A stretch of DNA of 64,000 nucleotides from contig NZ_RHHR01000029.1 of assembly GCF_003710915.1 (NCBI RefSeq), positions 1 through 64,000 on the forward strand, read 5' to 3'. This DNA comes from Brevibacillus invocatus. GTDB taxonomy: Bacteria; Bacillota; Bacilli; Brevibacillales; Brevibacillaceae. This document shows positions 36,070-44,408 of this stretch, in pieces; within the stretch, counting starts at the first letter, position 1, and the number at the start of each line of letters is the position of its first letter. The notes under the pieces were generated by a model. That model was not told where the DNA came from. It saw only the letters and a program-made list of their open reading frames with translations, and did no database searches. Both the position numbers and the translations under genes were made by a program.

Positions 36070-36078
36070 TTCATTCAC

Positions 36079-37047
36079 CTACCCTGCTTGGCGGCCAAAC
36101 GACATGATCGCGTCCCGCACCCATTTTGATTCTTCATAAGAAGTTTCGCGAAGATTCAGACGGTGGGCAGAGCGCGGACCATTTCCTTTGACGATCTGCT
36201 TGAATGCCTCCCAGTCTGGTTGTTGATACACCCATTTTTGATTCGCTTCGTCGAAGTGAATCGTGTCATCCGGCAAGGTAAATCCAAGATGGAAAATACG
36301 TGGTACGTACTTCGTCAAGAATGCTTGTCGCAGCTCTTCATTCGTCTGCGTCCGAATTTTGTAGCGCATATTGGCAGCTTGATTACTGGTGACGTTTCCA
36401 TTTTCTGGCGGTCCGAAGAACATCAGCAGGGATGGCCACCAGCGAGTGATGGATTCCTGCAGCATTTGGCGCTGACCTTCTGTACCCTCTGCCAGATCGA
36501 GGACGATGCTCTCGCCATGCTGGGCGTGGAACTTCTCTTCTGCACAGATGCGATGCAAAGCCCGTGCATAGGGAGCGTAAGAGGAATCGAGCGACATCGT
36601 TTGTGTGATAATCGCGGCACCATCCACCAACCAGCCGATCACACCGGCATCAGCCCAGGTCGGAGCTTCCATGTGGAATACGTTGTGGAATTTCAATTTG
36701 CCCGTGAACAGATCGTCCATCAGATCTTCACGCGTCTTGCCCAGAGGGGCCATCAGGTCTTCCGCCACGCGGAGCAAGAGCTGACCGTGTCCCATCTCAT
36801 CCTGTACTTTTGCCATGATCGCCAGCTTGCGGCGAAGCGTCGGCGCTTTCGGCACCCATTCCTTTTCTGGCAATGCACCCATGATCTCGCTGATGCCATG
36901 CATGGAAATCAACTTGATCAGTTGATTGCGGTAATCGTCCGGCATCCAGTCATCGGCTTCTATTTTTTCTCCCCGGTCGATGCGTGCTAAAAACGCTTCC
37001 ATTTTTTCATTCTCTGTCAGATCAGAACGTTCCATCTGTGTTTGCAT
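36079..37047 (-). CDS. paaA: Phenylacetyl-CoA epoxidase catalytic subunit
   Basis: A 322-residue di-iron oxygenase subunit that epoxidises the aromatic ring of phenylacetyl-CoA with O2. The di-iron ligands are visible as two EXXH motifs, KVQDEMGHGQL and CAEEKFHAQHGE. The ATG is ten bases after AAAGGAGGG. It is the first gene of paaABCD-dehydrogenase. The reductase subunit PaaE is not found in this window. A palindromic operator overlaps its promoter. Confidence 0.95.
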   Translation of the reverse strand: MQTQMERSDLTENEKMEAFLARIDRGEKIEADDWMPDDYRNQLIKLISMHGISEIMGALPEKEWVPKAPTLRRKLAIMAKVQDEMGHGQLLLRVAEDLMAPLGKTREDLMDDLFTGKLKFHNVFHMEAPTWADAGVIGWLVDGAAIITQTMSLDSSYAPYARALHRICAEEKFHAQHGESIVLDLAEGTEGQRQMLQESITRWWPSLLMFFGPPENGNVTSNQAANMRYKIRTQTNEELRQAFLTKYVPRIFHLGFTLPDDTIHFDEANQKWVYQQPDWEAFKQIVKGNGPRSAHRLNLRETSYEESKWVRDAIMSFGRQAG

Positions 37048-37093
37048 GGAGCAATCCCTCCTTTTATCTCATTTACACTATGATATTTTTATA

Positions 37094-37138
37094 ATACGTT
37101 TTTGTAACGTTATAATAACATAACGTCATACGTTTTTG
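37094..37138 (-). promoter_or_regulatory. paaA promoter with palindromic operator and flanking direct repeats
   Basis: On the - strand TTGCAA (37141-37136) and TATTAT (37117-37112) are 18 bases apart. The -10 lies in the centre of the near-palindrome 37106-37122 (AACGTTATAATAACATA), which shares 14 of 16 non-central positions with the perfect palindrome at 53610-53626. An 11-bp direct repeat, ATACGTTTTTG, flanks it at 37094-37104 and 37128-37138. It is the proposed PaaX binding site. Confidence 0.6.
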
Positions 37139-37168
37139 CAATACTGCGAACTTTAAAACCATTTACCA

Positions 37169-37993
37169 TTATTCAGACCCTGAAAGAGCCGATGCTTTGC
37201 GCAGCTGATCCGCCATCTGGCGAAGCTCCTGCATGACAGCATCCAGCTCCTGAATTCGCGTAGACTGATGGAGGCTGTGATTCATCGTCTTTTCCATTTC
37301 TCTCGATACCATGCCAACCAGCCCATTCATTTCATCCAAGATCCGAAATATGTCTTTCGCCGACGTAGAGGTGGTATGGGACAGCTTTCTGATTTCCTCA
37401 GCCACTACCGAAAAGCCTCGACCTGCAGCTCCAGCCCGAGCCGCTTCCAGCACAGCATTCAAACCAAGCACATTGGACCGCGTAGAGATGTCGCGAATCA
37501 GCTGACTGATTTGTGAGGTTTCGGCAATCTTGCTCTCCATTTGCACAGCGGTATCGCTCAACGTATGACTGGCCTGGGCTAATTCTTCCGCTTCCCTCGC
37601 CAGGCTTTCCGTATGCTCAGCAATGCCCTCCAATGCTTCTGTCAAGCTCTCTGCAAGCCCGCGCAGACGATCCTCCTGATCGGTCGTCACGCCTGTAGAC
37701 AGACATCCGACGACCTGACCGTTTTCAACGAGAGGATAACCGACTGCGATGTACGGGATACCGTAAATCTCCTTGCCAATTTTTCGAACCATTCTCTGAT
37801 TCTCTGCTACGGCCGTTGCATTGATGCTGCCTGGACGGAGCATGTCCCCGACCTTGATTCCCAGGTTCAAGCCCTTCGTCGGGTAATACGCCAGGAACTT
37901 TTCTCTGTCAGTGACGCCTATCATACAATCAAACAAAAATGCCTTCTGCAGGATCGGGGCAACCATAAGAACGCTGTTGAGAATATGAGACAT
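37169..37993 (-). CDS. Soluble methyl-accepting chemotaxis-type sensor
   Basis: A 274-residue cytoplasmic chemoreceptor with no membrane helix. The start ATG 37993 follows AGGAGG by seven bases. Residues about 1-105 form a small sensor domain ([37 protein letters not shown]) of a PAS/Cache-like look. The rest is a short signalling hairpin whose tip reads [20 protein letters not shown], a variant of the usual QTNLLALNAAIEAARAGE. B. subtilis YfmS is a known soluble receptor of this size. It sits between the paaA promoter and the Liv operon, so a ligand linked to aromatic acid use is possible; that is inference. Confidence 0.85.
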   Translation of the reverse strand: MSHILNSVLMVAPILQKAFLFDCMIGVTDREKFLAYYPTKGLNLGIKVGDMLRPGSINATAVAENQRMVRKIGKEIYGIPYIAVGYPLVENGQVVGCLSTGVTTDQEDRLRGLAESLTEALEGIAEHTESLAREAEELAQASHTLSDTAVQMESKIAETSQISQLIRDISTRSNVLGLNAVLEAARAGAAGRGFSVVAEEIRKLSHTTSTSAKDIFRILDEMNGLVGMVSREMEKTMNHSLHQSTRIQELDAVMQELRQMADQLRKASALSGSE

Positions 37994-38109
37994 GACCATA
38001 CCTCCTGAGTTCGTGACGAAAACGGCTATTCCCTTCGCACCCATTCGTTTGCGAAAAGAACAGCCATATCGGTTCCTTCCATTCCACTTCTGCTTACTTC
38101 ATGCGCTTC

Positions 38110-39342
38110 TTACTTCAAAAGCTGGAATTTTCCATCCTTCACTTCAACCATGATCATGCTGTCTTCTGTCAAACCGTTGTGATCCTCGGCAGAGAATGTA
38201 AATTCACCTGTGACCCCAACATATTTCACCTTTTCCAGTACTTCTCCGAGCTTGGATGCATCGCCGCCCGCTTGCTTCAAGCCCTCTACGAGCAGGTTCA
38301 AGCCATCGTAGCCGTATCCGGCAAAGCCGTCTGGCTCAGACTTGTATGCCGCTTGATAGCCATCGACGAATTTTTTGATGATCGCTGCTTGCGGATCGTT
38401 CGCATCTACCTGATCAGGTACCAGCAATTTACCCGCTACCATCAGCACACCTTCACCGGCATCGCCAACCAGCTCCAGGAATTTGCTGTTAGCCGAACCG
38501 TGGCTACTGATGATCGGAATGCCCAAATTCAACTGCTTTGCTTCTTTTACAATAGTCGCAGGGCCAGGGTTTGTACCAGCAACGATCAGCACCTGTGCGT
38601 CTGTACCCTTGATTTTGGTCAATTGGGAGCTCATCGACGGATCTTTGGTACCGTATTTCTCTTCCGCTACAATCGTAATGCCGTACTCTGGCGCATACTT
38701 CTGAATTTGCTGCGTCCAGCCGCTTCCGTATGGATTGCTGTCATTCAGCGTTGCGATTTTGGTGATGCCTTTTTCCTGCAAATATTTAAAGATGCGTTTG
38801 GTTCCATGAACATCCGTATGCGGCGTTTTGAAAATGCCCGCACGAACCGGGTTGGTTACTTGGTCAGCAGCTGCCATCGAGATCATCGGCAGATTCTCTG
38901 ATGCGGCATACTCAGCCATTCCCAGGGAAGGACCGCTGCCGGAGGAGCCCAGAACCGCTACGATCTTGTCTTTGGATACCAGCTTTTTGATCGCTTTTAC
39001 TGCTTCGGTATTATCGGACTTGTCGTCTTCAAAGACGATTTCGACCGGACGACCGTCTACGCCACCCGCGTCATTAATTTCTTTCAGGAGCAGCTCCACC
39101 GCTTGCTTTTCCGGTACACCCAACGGACTGTTGGCACCTGTCAAAGAAAAGATCGCTCCAACCTTAATCGGTTCCTTGCTTGCTGTTTCAGTAGCTGCAG
39201 GCTGGGACTGACCAGCTGCCTGGCCCCCTCCGGTGCTATTGCCTTCCGCCGCCGGCTTTGCTCCTCCACCACAGGCTGTCAGCAAGACGAGGGAAGCAAC
39301 TGCCAAAGGGTATAACCATTGTTTGAACTGGCGTTTTTTCAT
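38110..39342 (-). CDS. Liv-type ABC transporter substrate-binding lipoprotein
   Basis: A 410-residue extracellular binding protein of the leucine/aromatic-acid family. The start ATG 39342 is followed by a lipoprotein signal with LVLLTAC (Cys24). The mature domain starts KVGAIFSLTGANSPLGVPEKQAV after a Gly/Gln/Ala-rich spacer, as usual for these. The family binds branched-chain amino acids, amides, or aromatic acids such as benzoate and phenylacetate, and sequence alone does not decide. It is the last gene of the liv operon, which lies inside the phenylacetate cluster, so phenylacetate or a related acid is a fair hypothesis. Confidence 0.88.
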   Translation of the reverse strand: MKKRQFKQWLYPLAVASLVLLTACGGGAKPAAEGNSTGGGQAAGQSQPAATETASKEPIKVGAIFSLTGANSPLGVPEKQAVELLLKEINDAGGVDGRPVEIVFEDDKSDNTEAVKAIKKLVSKDKIVAVLGSSGSGPSLGMAEYAASENLPMISMAAADQVTNPVRAGIFKTPHTDVHGTKRIFKYLQEKGITKIATLNDSNPYGSGWTQQIQKYAPEYGITIVAEEKYGTKDPSMSSQLTKIKGTDAQVLIVAGTNPGPATIVKEAKQLNLGIPIISSHGSANSKFLELVGDAGEGVLMVAGKLLVPDQVDANDPQAAIIKKFVDGYQAAYKSEPDGFAGYGYDGLNLLVEGLKQAGGDASKLGEVLEKVKYVGVTGEFTFSAEDHNGLTEDSMIMVEVKDGKFQLLK

Positions 39343-39377
39343 TGTAAAACCCCCTATTATATTTGTGACTGTATAGG

Positions 39378-40121
39378 TCAAACCGCTTCGTGGGAATGTC
39401 CCAGATAAGCAGATTGCACACGTGGATCATGGCTGATTTGTTCAGATGTGCCTTCGAGCATGACCGTCCCGGTGCTGAGCACGTAGGCACGGTCCGAGAT
39501 AGCCAGTGCGGCGCGAGCATTTTGCTCGACCAGCAGCACCGTTGTACCCCATTCCGATCGAATTTCCTGCACAATCGAAAGGATTTCCTTGGCGATCAGA
39601 GGGGCAAGTCCAAGCGAAGGCTCGTCCAGTAGCAAAAGTCTGGGGCGGGATAGCAACGCCCTGCCGATCGCCAGCATCTGCTGCTGTCCACCGGAGAGCG
39701 TCCCGCCGAGCTGCCATTTGCGTTCGGCTAGAATAGGAAAGCGCTGGTAAACAGTCTCGATCTCCTTGGCAATCTCCTTTTTGCTTGTCTTTGGCATTCG
39801 ATGCGATGCTCCCAGCCAGAGGTTATCCTCTACGGTCAGTGTGGAAAAAATCTGTCTGCGCTCTGGTACATGCGCCATCCCGCGTCCCACCACCAGCTCG
39901 GCTGGCACACGCGTGATTTGCTCATCGCGAAACCAGATCTGTCCCTCCTTGGCGTCATGCAGCCCGCAAATACAGTTGAGCAGCGTGGTCTTGCCCGCAC
40001 CATTCGATCCGAGCAAGGAGACGATCTCTCCTTCGTTGACCTGCAGATTGATGCCGTGCAGCACCTCTACAGGACCGTAACGCGCCACGATATTCTCTAC
40101 TTTCAAGATCGCTTTTTCCAT
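39378..40121 (-). CDS. livF: Liv-type ABC transporter ATPase LivF
   Basis: A 247-residue ABC ATPase with Walker A GSNGAGKTT, signature LSGGQQQMLAIGRAL and Walker B LLLLDEPSLGL. A GTG at 40133 that overlaps the livG stop (GTGA) could also start it; ATG 40121 with GGGGTG eight bases upstream was chosen. It energises uptake with LivG. Confidence 0.92.
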   Translation of the reverse strand: MEKAILKVENIVARYGPVEVLHGINLQVNEGEIVSLLGSNGAGKTTLLNCICGLHDAKEGQIWFRDEQITRVPAELVVGRGMAHVPERRQIFSTLTVEDNLWLGASHRMPKTSKKEIAKEIETVYQRFPILAERKWQLGGTLSGGQQQMLAIGRALLSRPRLLLLDEPSLGLAPLIAKEILSIVQEIRSEWGTTVLLVEQNARAALAISDRAYVLSTGTVMLEGTSEQISHDPRVQSAYLGHSHEAV

Positions 40122-40129
40122 CACTCTTT

Positions 40130-40909
40130 TCACCCCCGGCCTTCCTCTTCTTCCGTTCCCAGATAAGCGGCGATCACTTTTGGATTCTCCTGGATTTCAC
40201 GCGGTGTTCCCTCTGCGATTTTGGTACCTTGATCCAGTACGACGATGCGATCGGCAATCGCCATGATCATGTCCATATCGTGCTCGACCAAGAGAATCGC
40301 CGTGCCATTTGCGCGAATCTCCTGAAACATTTTGCTCATCTCCGCTGTCTCTGTATGATTCAAACCGGCAGCCGGCTCGTCCAGCAGCAACAAGGTGGGT
40401 TCTGTCACCATCGCTCGGGCGATTTCCATCAGACGAAGCTTTCCATAAGGCAGGCTGCCTGCTTGGGAGAAAGCCAGTGAAGCAAGACCTACCTGCTCCA
40501 GCCATAGCTGCGCCTTCTCCTTCATCTGCTGTTCCTCTCTGCGCGCCCGCCCCAGGTTCATCCCGCAGGAAAACAGGCTCGATTGCGTCTTGGTATGCAT
40601 GCCGACCATGACATTTTCCAGTACGGTCATATCGTCAAAGGTCTGCAGGTTCTGAAAAGTCCGCGTGATGCCCAGTCCGGCATATTCATAACCAGGTACG
40701 GGGCCCATCCCTTTATTATTGAAGCGAATCTCACCCTCGGAAGGTGGGATGACGCCTGATACCATATTGAGCACCGTGCTCTTGCCTGCACCGTTGGGAC
40801 CGATCAAAGCCAGGATTTCTCCTTTATTGACCTGAAAATTGACTTGATTGACTGCGCGTACACCGCCAAAATCGCGTGAAAGGTTTTGTATTTCCAACAG
40901 AGCCGTCAT
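40130..40909 (-). CDS. livG: Liv-type ABC transporter ATPase LivG
   Basis: A 259-residue ABC ATPase. Walker A is GPNGAGKST, and the LivG-type insert holds ITRTFQNLQTFDDMTVLENV. The signature is weak (LPYGKLRLMEIARAM), as in LivG proteins, with Walker B LLLLDEPAAGLN. It overlaps livM by four bases (ATGA), so the pair is translationally coupled. Confidence 0.93.
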   Translation of the reverse strand: MTALLEIQNLSRDFGGVRAVNQVNFQVNKGEILALIGPNGAGKSTVLNMVSGVIPPSEGEIRFNNKGMGPVPGYEYAGLGITRTFQNLQTFDDMTVLENVMVGMHTKTQSSLFSCGMNLGRARREEQQMKEKAQLWLEQVGLASLAFSQAGSLPYGKLRLMEIARAMVTEPTLLLLDEPAAGLNHTETAEMSKMFQEIRANGTAILLVEHDMDMIMAIADRIVVLDQGTKIAEGTPREIQENPKVIAAYLGTEEEEGRG

Positions 40910-41937
40910 GTTGTCGCCTTCCTTTCCACTCGCTGATCGGATTGAAGATTTGCCGCCTTGGCTTTCGCCTTCTTCGCTTGCGATTTTTCATAGAGCGTGC
41001 GGAGACGTGGAACCAGCCCTTCTGGCATGAACATCACGATCAGTACCAGAATCGCTCCAAAGACGATGGTATCGATATCTCCCTGGAGGCCAGGAATCAC
41101 TTCACTCATCATGATCAAGCCTTCACTGATGAAGTTGATCAGGACCGTTCCGACCAACGCACCCCAAATACTCGTCATACCGCCGATGACTACCATCGTC
41201 AGAAACTTGATCGATTCATGCAGTCCAAACGGCTGAGGGTCGAGAATCCCCATGTAGTGGGCGTACAGCCCTCCGGAAATCCCTGCGAACATCCCGCTGA
41301 CGACGAAAGCGTTCAGCTTGAATTTGCGTACATCAATCCCCATCGAGGTTGCGGCAATCTCGCTTTTGTGGATGGCGCGAAATGCGCGACCGACCCGGGA
41401 GTGAAGCAGATTGAGCGAAAAGAGCAGGACACAAGTGACAACGCCCCAAATCAGGTAGTACATCGACAGCTCGCTATCACCAAAAAACGTGACTTTCGGG
41501 ATGCTGATCATGCCGTTGGCTCCACCAGTTACCGGCTCCCACTCTGTAATGCCGATCTGAACGATGTAGCCGAAAGCCAAGGTAGCCATCGCCAGATAAT
41601 ACCCTTGCAAGCCGGCGATCGCCCTGCCAAGGATAAAGGCAAACAGTCCCGGTATGATTGCCGACGCCACCAGTCCAACAAACGGTGATAGACCGTATTT
41701 GGTCGTCAAAACAGCTGAGGTATAGGCACCGATGCCCCAAAACGCTGCTTGTCCCAGGGAGATTTGTCCCGCCAGCCCCATCACCAGGCAAAGTCCGATC
41801 GTCACGATGGCGTGGAGACCGATGATGATTCCTACCGAGCGGTAATATTCATCCGGCATCACGAACGGAAAGACAATCATCAAGATCAGATAAATCCCAA
41901 AGCTTTTGCCCCATTTATCGATTACCTGCTTCATCAT
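40906..41937 (-). CDS. livM: Liv-type ABC transporter permease LivM
   Basis: A 343-residue permease with about nine helices and the family motif GLAGQISLGQAAFWGIGAY near residues 55-75. The C-terminal tail is basic (SQAKKAKAKAANLQ). It overlaps livH by four bases at its start and livG at its end. Confidence 0.92.
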   Translation of the reverse strand: MMKQVIDKWGKSFGIYLILMIVFPFVMPDEYYRSVGIIIGLHAIVTIGLCLVMGLAGQISLGQAAFWGIGAYTSAVLTTKYGLSPFVGLVASAIIPGLFAFILGRAIAGLQGYYLAMATLAFGYIVQIGITEWEPVTGGANGMISIPKVTFFGDSELSMYYLIWGVVTCVLLFSLNLLHSRVGRAFRAIHKSEIAATSMGIDVRKFKLNAFVVSGMFAGISGGLYAHYMGILDPQPFGLHESIKFLTMVVIGGMTSIWGALVGTVLINFISEGLIMMSEVIPGLQGDIDTIVFGAILVLIVMFMPEGLVPRLRTLYEKSQAKKAKAKAANLQSDQRVERKATT

Positions 41938-42812
41938 AGCCCTCCTTTGCCAACGCTGCGTTCACCAAAAATGCCGGATGGCTTCACCAACAACATGCCG
42001 ATCAATACGAGAAATGCGATCGCGTCCTTCATGCCGGAGCTGACATAGCCCGCTCCCAAGGATTCCACGATTCCGAGCAGAAAAGCCGCTACGGCTGCAC
42101 CGAGAGGATTGCCCAGACCACCCAGAATGGCAGCGGAAAAGCCTTTGATCCCGAGCAATACACCGATGTCATACGAGGTGACGGAAAGCGGCGCGATGAC
42201 AATTCCCGCGATTGCTCCTGTCGCACCACTGATGGCGAAGGCGAGCATGCTCATTTTCGCTGGACTGATTCCCATCAGGCGAGCTGCCATCGGATTGACG
42301 GAACATGCGTTGATCTTTTTGCCGAGGATTGTTCTCTCCATCAAATACCAGAGCAGGAAGAGGATGATGAGAACGGCAGCCAAAATCCAAAGGCTTTGCT
42401 GAGCTACCATGACTCCTCCAAACGAGATGGGTTCGTTGCTCGTGATCGGTGCCAACGCAAACGCGTCTTTTCCCCAAATCAAGCTGGCAACCCCGCGAAA
42501 CAGGGTGGAAATTCCAATTGTCAAAATTATCAAACTTATTGGATTAGCTTTCTTCACATAGGCAATCACATACTTCTGCATCATGATACCGACCAAGGTG
42601 ACGAGCAGGATCGCCAGTACGACAGCTATTACATACGGAACGTTCATTCCAATCATGGCAACCGCTACCATCCCGCCAAGCATCAAAAACTCCCCTTGTG
42701 CCAGGTTAATCACTTTGCTGACGTTGTAGATCGTGATAAACCCGACGGCTACAATGGCGTAAATGCCGCCACTGACCAATCCGTTCGCAACATACTGCAA
42801 AAATTCTGTCAT
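41934..42812 (-). CDS. livH: Liv-type ABC transporter permease LivH
   Basis: A 292-residue permease, first gene of the importer operon. The start ATG 42812 gives MTEFLQYVANGLVSGGIYAI, the standard LivH opening; the open frame goes back to 42851 without a site. NLAQGEFLMLGGMVA and GLGNPLGAAVAAFLLG are family motifs. A cre-like site lies 47-60 bases upstream. Confidence 0.92.
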   Translation of the reverse strand: MTEFLQYVANGLVSGGIYAIVAVGFITIYNVSKVINLAQGEFLMLGGMVAVAMIGMNVPYVIAVVLAILLVTLVGIMMQKYVIAYVKKANPISLIILTIGISTLFRGVASLIWGKDAFALAPITSNEPISFGGVMVAQQSLWILAAVLIILFLLWYLMERTILGKKINACSVNPMAARLMGISPAKMSMLAFAISGATGAIAGIVIAPLSVTSYDIGVLLGIKGFSAAILGGLGNPLGAAVAAFLLGIVESLGAGYVSSGMKDAIAFLVLIGMLLVKPSGIFGERSVGKGGL

Positions 42813-42858
42813 AAACGTGCTGTACCCCCTTTTGTGTCTAAGTTCTAACAATTACCAG

Positions 42859-42872
42859 TTTAAACGCTTACA
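42859..42872 (-). promoter_or_regulatory. cre-like site upstream of the liv operon
   Basis: On the - strand TGTAAGCGTTTAAA matches the cre consensus apart from the second-last base. It lies between the paaX hairpin and livH. Confidence 0.45.
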
Positions 42873-42899
42873 TTTAAGAAAATGGGAGTTTTCGTGTCA

Positions 42900-42935
42900 A
42901 CAGGTAAGACCTTAGCTTTCTAAGGCCTTACCTGT
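42900..42935 (-). terminator. 16-bp hairpin after paaX without a T tract
   Basis: Bases 42900-42915 pair with 42920-42935 over a four-base loop; on the - strand the only non-Watson-Crick pair is G-T. It starts 13 bases after the paaX stop. No run of T follows (TGACACG), so it may end transcription poorly, protect the paaX mRNA end, or be Rho- or factor-dependent. Confidence 0.5.
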
Positions 42936-42948
42936 GTGTGACTGCCTC

Positions 42949-43776
42949 CTACTTGGATGGCGCTGCCTCATACACGGTCTCGAAGAATCGAATAGCCCCT
43001 GGATTCAATAATTGATAGTAATTCTGGAACAGCTCATCCGCTTCTTTGCCGAGCCAGAGCTCCGGCAACAATTCTTGCGGCAAATCCGGATCGATAAACA
43101 AAAACTTGCGGTACTGGTGAACCAGATTGGTTTTCTCGACGAAGCACAGACTGTCGGCCACCTCTTGGTTTTGACGGACCATTTCAGCCAGCTTTTCGTA
43201 ATCCTTTTGATAGGTATCGATAAAGCCTTTGTATTTCTCATTGATCTCGTCGATATTCCAGCATTTTTGCACCAGCTGCTTCGATTCACTCCAGCCTTTG
43301 TGCTCGGCTGAGAAAATCTCTACATGCTCGGTAATTTCATACGCTTCCGTCAAGTCTTTTACGCGATCCTCCAAATGGTTGGGACTAATCCATGTACTGG
43401 TAGTCAGCATGCCGAACCCCATGTATCCCAGCTCCTTGCGAAGTTGATCGCGCAACGAGCGTCGCTCTTCCGGGATGTTGTAACTGACGATGCACCATTT
43501 TCCGTCCCATTTGTCTGACTCTACCTTGTAGATCCGTTCACCCGCCTCTTCCAGATGTTTTTTCCCTCGCTCCGATAGCGAATAAAAGCTTCTATTCCCT
43601 ACCTTTCGGGACACCAGCCATCCCTGGCGAAGCATCCTGGAGATCGCTGCGCGGACTGCAGGCTCGGACAATTCGAACTCGCCCATCAGCTTGGTCAGAC
43701 TGCCAATCCAGATCTCACTTCCGTAATGACGGACATATTCACCATAAATGGTAAACAGCATAGATTGTGGCTTCAC
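42949..43776 (-). CDS. paaX: PaaX-family transcription repressor of phenylacetate genes
   Basis: A 275-residue regulator. The start is GTG 43776, six bases after GGGGTG, because it yields MKPQSMLFTIYGEYVRHYG, the usual PaaX opening; the open frame back to 43833 has a poor site. Residues about 5-75 form the winged helix (FELSEPAVRAAISRMLRQGW), and the C-terminal domain has WISPNHLEDRV and FLFIDPDLPQELLPELWLG, both typical. PaaX releases DNA when phenylacetyl-CoA binds; that is known from E. coli. An excellent promoter with an operator at its start point lies upstream, pointing to autoregulation. Confidence 0.92.
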   Translation of the reverse strand: MKPQSMLFTIYGEYVRHYGSEIWIGSLTKLMGEFELSEPAVRAAISRMLRQGWLVSRKVGNRSFYSLSERGKKHLEEAGERIYKVESDKWDGKWCIVSYNIPEERRSLRDQLRKELGYMGFGMLTTSTWISPNHLEDRVKDLTEAYEITEHVEIFSAEHKGWSESKQLVQKCWNIDEINEKYKGFIDTYQKDYEKLAEMVRQNQEVADSLCFVEKTNLVHQYRKFLFIDPDLPQELLPELWLGKEADELFQNYYQLLNPGAIRFFETVYEAAPSK

Positions 43777-43885
43777 TTTATTCACCCCGTAGATCGATTC
43801 ATACCTATTCGCTTCGCTGTGAAATTGTACCATATTCTTTGCAAGTACGTGAATCGACCCAGCGCATATGACGCAATAATCGTAT

Positions 43886-43931
43886 TACGTAATAATAACG
43901 TCATTATATAAAATCATTTCATAATAGTCAA
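43886..43931 (-). promoter_or_regulatory. paaX promoter and operator
   Basis: On the - strand TTGACT (43931-43926) and TATAAT (43908-43903) are exactly 17 bases apart, predicting a start near 43896. The near-palindrome TACGTAATAATAACGTC at 43886-43902 covers that start and matches the proposed PaaX site at 13 of 16 non-central positions. Confidence 0.65.
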
Positions 43932-43940
43932 TTTTTTCTG

Positions 43941-44363
43941 TCACATTTTCTTATTTTCTGTATCTACCTCTTCTTGTAGAGTCTGGAATTTGCGACTCAT
44001 GTCGTGCTTGTTGAATATCGCCTGGGTAAAAGTCCCTAATGCAACCGCATTGCGGGAAGTGTGCGCACTAACCTCGCACACCACCCGCTTCTCGGTCACT
44101 TCCACGCAGACTGCCCGAAAGGTTACCTCCTGACCGACTACGGCCGGACCGACATGCTTGATATTCACGGCATACCCGCAGCCTTCCTCGTGATCCTCCA
44201 GATACGGCAAAATCACCTGCCTGCCTGTCAGCTCCATATAGTAAATCACGCTAACCGTAGACATCACAGGATGCACCATCTGTCCTTCGAAGACAGGGAG
44301 CATATCCGGCGTCACGGTCACGGTTATTTCTGCTGCTGTGCCTGGTCGAAGTCCGCTTTCCAG
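43941..44363 (-). CDS. FlK-like hotdog thioesterase, probable CTG start
   Basis: A 140-residue hotdog-fold acyl-CoA thioesterase related to the fluoroacetyl-CoA thioesterase FlK group. The pattern GLRPGTAAEITVTVTPDMLPVF then GQMVHPVMSTVSVIYYME (about 23-45), and GYAVNIKHVGPAVVGQEV, is typical. The only in-frame conventional start (GTG 44321) would cut off the conserved first strand and has no ribosome site. A CTG at 44363 restores the normal N-terminus and lies nine bases after AGGAGG, so I use it. It is the last gene of the long paa operon, and may clear stalled CoA esters. Confidence 0.75.
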   Translation of the reverse strand: MESGLRPGTAAEITVTVTPDMLPVFEGQMVHPVMSTVSVIYYMELTGRQVILPYLEDHEEGCGYAVNIKHVGPAVVGQEVTFRAVCVEVTEKRVVCEVSAHTSRNAVALGTFTQAIFNKHDMSRKFQTLQEEVDTENKKM

Positions 44364-44408
44364 GGTAGACTGCCTCCTTCGTGTGACCGCCTGCGATCAA
44401 CACCGTTA

